Positions 61,583 to 64,000 of a stretch of 64,000 nt of DNA are shown here, one piece after another. The stretch covers positions 350,353 to 414,352 of the forward strand of contig NZ_SMBU01000001.1 in NCBI RefSeq assembly GCF_004342485.1, written 5' to 3'. A program made the translations under genes and the position numbers. The notes beneath the pieces are model-generated. The model was given only the letters and a program-made list of their open reading frames with translations, was not told the origin of the DNA and ran no database searches. Each line of letters begins with the position of its first letter. Within the stretch, counting starts at the first letter, position 1. Source of the DNA: Roseateles saccharophilus (lineage in GTDB: Bacteria; Pseudomonadota; Gammaproteobacteria; Burkholderiales; Burkholderiaceae_C).

Positions 61583-62516
61583 ATGGATTCGACGTGGTTT
61601 GGCCGGGTCCGGCCGTGCGCTCGAAAGCGAGGCGCAGATGCGCGACGGTCACTGCGGCTGCCTTGTCGTCCACCGCGATCAGAACAGCCTCGGTGATCAA
61701 GCGAACGAAGGTCCGTCGCCCACCCTTGGTTGCAGCGTGGGTAGCGGCGCACACCTTGGGCTCAGTCAGCACGGCGAGGGACACCGCCGAAACGGCGCGA
61801 GCGAATTCCGCCAAGAATCCGGCCCAGGTGTTGCCATCTTCGAAATGCTTCAGTAGCAGTGTTCCGGACAAGCGATCAGCCAGGCCAGGGTCAAGCTGAT
61901 CCAGTGATTGCAGGCGCTGGTCGGCAAGCAGCACGATGCCCACACCAACGGTGTCGGCCAGCTCTCGCAGGAGGTTTGCGGCCGTGGTGTCGCGATCCTC
62001 TGCAGCTCGCTTGCCGCGATGAGCGAGCGACTGCGCTTCGTCGATGAAAAGGATGCGCGTTCCTTTGTGTTCAAGCCCTTCGCAAACGACCTCGCGCATC
62101 GGCGCGACGCGATCTTTCAGGACATTGGTGAAAGGGTGGTGCAGGCCTTTGAGGATCTGGGAAACGATGAACCCGGCCGACGCGCCCGGACGCATGCGCA
62201 TATAGATCGCGCCGAAGCCTTCCACCACGCCGTCGGCTGGCGGCAGCGACTTCATGAAGTACTTCGCGACGGTGCTCTTAGATGAACCCGGCGGCCCTGA
62301 CACGAGGACACCCTGAGGGAGATCGAGCTTTCGCGAGAGCTGGTAGATGCGATCAAAGGTTGCCAGCACGCTTTTGAGCTGCGGAAAGATCACGTACTTC
62401 CGCGTCACCTCTGATGCCGCTGTGATGGCCGCAACGGAGTACATGGCCATGCGACGGGCTTGGATCTTGCGCTCCTCGTCGTCCCAGTCGGTCGGATCGA
62501 TGATGTCGTAGCTCAT
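61569..62516 (-). CDS. tniB: Transposition AAA+ ATPase TniB (TnsC-like)
   Basis: A 315-residue AAA+ ATPase with Walker A LVSGPPGSSKSTVAKYF (residues 72-88), Walker B RILFIDEAQSLAH (Asp 158, Glu 159) and a sensor-type LADQRLQSLDQ. In Tn7- and Tn5053-like elements this protein assembles on target DNA and recruits and activates the transposase. It lies between tniA and tniQ, as expected. Confidence 0.9.
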   Translation of the reverse strand: MSYDIIDPTDWDDEERKIQARRMAMYSVAAITAASEVTRKYVIFPQLKSVLATFDRIYQLSRKLDLPQGVLVSGPPGSSKSTVAKYFMKSLPPADGVVEGFGAIYMRMRPGASAGFIVSQILKGLHHPFTNVLKDRVAPMREVVCEGLEHKGTRILFIDEAQSLAHRGKRAAEDRDTTAANLLRELADTVGVGIVLLADQRLQSLDQLDPGLADRLSGTLLLKHFEDGNTWAGFLAEFARAVSAVSLAVLTEPKVCAATHAATKGGRRTFVRLITEAVLIAVDDKAAAVTVAHLRLAFERTAGPGQTTSNPYGSE

Positions 62517-62609
62517 GCAACGTCTCCGCTTACGGAAGCCGGGAAGGACGGATGAACCGCTGCGATGGCACGCTGATGTTGGGGCTTGGTAGATTGAGTC
62601 TTCATAGAT

Positions 62610-64000
62610 TCAGAAATTGACGGTTTCGAATTCCTCGGCGCCCGCTGGCGCGTAGGTCGACACTTGTTCATTGCTCACCGGCTCGGGAGGTGGCGGGGGC
62701 GCTGGCGTCTCGGAGTCGCCAGCGAACACCTTTGCTGAAGTAGCCCCGGAGAACCGCGCTGCGAGCTTGCGATCGGCCTGGGTCTTCCAAGCCACAGCCT
62801 CCATCCAGTGGTCGTGCAGACGAAGCCTCGCCCTTTCGAGGTATTCGTAGGAGCCGTTCTTCTTCAACTCCTGGCGGGCGAACTTGCGGATGAGCAAGTG
62901 CTGGTTCCAGCTCAGGTCCTTGGCGTAATCCGTCCAGCGGCATGGACTCGATACCCAGTGCTTGTCCACCGGGTCTTGAACCCACAGTCGAGACATGTCA
63001 TCGGGATCCCACTTCACCCAGGTCTTGAAGCGCTTGCCGTACCGCTCGCGCATCGGCAGCAGTTCCCCCGCGCCATAGGGCAGTCCATGCAGCTCGACAC
63101 CGCCCTGGTCGACCGTCTTCGGCTTCGACAGCGCCGAGGCCAGGCGAATGCGTTCCATGTCATGCGGAAAACAAGCCGCTGGCGTGCGCTCCAGACCTTC
63201 CAGGAACAGGTCATAGGGTTTGGCAAGCTTGCGCTCGTTGACCTTGAATGGATGGACGTCGACGGCGAACTGCACGAGGCCACGCACGAACTGAGAGAAC
63301 ATGACCGAGGCGTCCTTGGTCGGGTCGATGTTCAAGACGTTGGCCACGCGCTTGTGAATGCGACCTTTGGTCAACGTGATCGTGTCCAGCGTGGCGAAGA
63401 AGCGCTCCACATGCGGCTTGAGCCATGGCGTCCGCACGCGGCAATACGTGAAGTCGCTGCCTAGCTCCCAGCCGATGCGCTGGAAAACCGGAGAGTGGAA
63501 TTCCAAGCCGTTGTCCAGGATCGTCCTGTCAGGAATGCCCTCTGCAAGCCACCGGTGCTCCAGCTTGATGCCGGCGACCATGTCCGCCTTCGGCGAGATA
63601 GCGCAACGCATGGCGCCGCTGACGCTACTCAAGCCTGGCCCGTAGAAGCTGACATAGAGACCGAGGAGGTAGTTGCTGTACGCGTCGATCACGACGGTCA
63701 GCATCGGCCGCCCCAGCGGCAGACCGGTCCGATCGCATATAACTACCCAATTCAGCGGCGTATGGTCCACCTCGACGGCGTCGAGCGGGTACGCGGCCGT
63801 AGTCCCATCCATCGTCGTCCGGCATTCCATACGCGCCCGCGCCGGTCCCTGCCTTGCCTCGATCACGCGATAGGCATCCATGCTCTGGACGCGCCGGGTC
63901 AACGTTGTTACGTCCCGCGTAGATTTCGGCTCGCGATCCCAAGCTATTCGAGGTTGAGTCAAGGCTGCTGTCTCGCGAAGAATTGGACGGGACTCGCACC
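62610..64000 (-). CDS. tniA: TniA-family DDE transposase (partial; start beyond the window)
   Basis: The frame is open to the right edge, so the N-terminus is missing; 463 residues are visible. A DD35E catalytic core is evident: YPLDAVEVDHTPLN (first Asp), RTILDNGLEFHSPVF (second Asp) and LKPHVERFFATLD (Glu), with 35 residues between the last two. The C-terminus has a Mu-type beta-barrel-like part and a proline-rich tail (PAPPPPPEPV then AEEFETVNF) that may bind TniB. It performs strand transfer at the element ends. Order tniA, tniB, tniQ, tniQ and strand predict one transposon end a short distance beyond base 64,000. Confidence 0.92.
   Translation of the reverse strand, partial: CESRPILRETAALTQPRIAWDREPKSTRDVTTLTRRVQSMDAYRVIEARQGPARARMECRTTMDGTTAAYPLDAVEVDHTPLNWVVICDRTGLPLGRPMLTVVIDAYSNYLLGLYVSFYGPGLSSVSGAMRCAISPKADMVAGIKLEHRWLAEGIPDRTILDNGLEFHSPVFQRIGWELGSDFTYCRVRTPWLKPHVERFFATLDTITLTKGRIHKRVANVLNIDPTKDASVMFSQFVRGLVQFAVDVHPFKVNERKLAKPYDLFLEGLERTPAACFPHDMERIRLASALSKPKTVDQGGVELHGLPYGAGELLPMRERYGKRFKTWVKWDPDDMSRLWVQDPVDKHWVSSPCRWTDYAKDLSWNQHLLIRKFARQELKKNGSYEYLERARLRLHDHWMEAVAWKTQADRKLAARFSGATSAKVFAGDSETPAPPPPPEPVSNEQVSTYAPAGAEEFETVNF

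Noticed and set aside
63625..63999. 124-codon minus-strand frame at the window edge
   Set aside because: It overlaps tniA in another frame; the tniA frame has the DD35E core and remains open to the edge.

Overview
The window is GC-rich (roughly two thirds G+C by eye), with dense, tightly packed operons and almost no RNA or phage genes. Protein styles (Puu/Pot/TonB receptors, GabR-type MocR regulator, TruD) fit a betaproteobacterium of the Burkholderiales, probably Comamonadaceae-like. This is an inference from gene content only.

Region 1 (1-1500): the 3' end of a phosphonate-type permease (phnE), then a scarred stretch with a truncated ohrR-like gene, a short antisense fragment and a truncated DJ-1/PfpI gene.

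Region 2 (1.6-46.7 kb): a very large polyamine / guanidino-compound utilisation island. It has a complete gamma-glutamyl-putrescine route (puuA, puuB-type oxidases, puuC, puuD), gabT-gabD with a divergent gabR-like regulator, an Lrp regulator, and two complete Pot-type ABC importers. It also holds three TonB-dependent receptors, two exported YtcJ-type amidohydrolases, an amidase, four FAD amine oxidase-like proteins, two DUF861-type cupins, an agmatinase/guanidinobutyrase and an NCS1 permease. One TonB receptor + YtcJ pair and one oxidase + cupin + aldehyde dehydrogenase trio each occur twice. The likely logic is outer-membrane capture of a polyamine or polyamine conjugate, hydrolysis, ABC import, oxidation or glutamylation to GABA, and entry into the TCA cycle as succinate. 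truD (46,974-47,987) follows as a housekeeping anchor.

Region 3 (48.0-64.0 kb): an accessory segment that looks like cargo of a TniA/TniB/TniQ (Tn7/Tn5053-like) transposon. Its transposition genes run leftwards from the right window edge (tniA partial, tniB, two tniQ). Between truD and this module lie a striking array of short direct and inverted repeats (48,077-48,372), an IS110-family element, and a MerR-controlled operon (acetoacetate decarboxylase-like exported protein, NmrA-like, DJ-1/PfpI). Next to these is a CBASS-type anti-phage operon: an SMODS cyclic-oligonucleotide synthase with a C-terminal sensor-like domain, and an HNH-SAVED nuclease with an extra N-terminal domain. Divergent from the CBASS genes is a three-gene operon of a sigma-70-like factor, a small protein of unknown function and an ImmA/IrrE metallopeptidase. 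The shared intergenic region carries two perfectly mirrored copies of a bipartite 8+13+8 element. I propose that the sigma-like factor reads both copies, so that the operons are switched on together after proteolysis.
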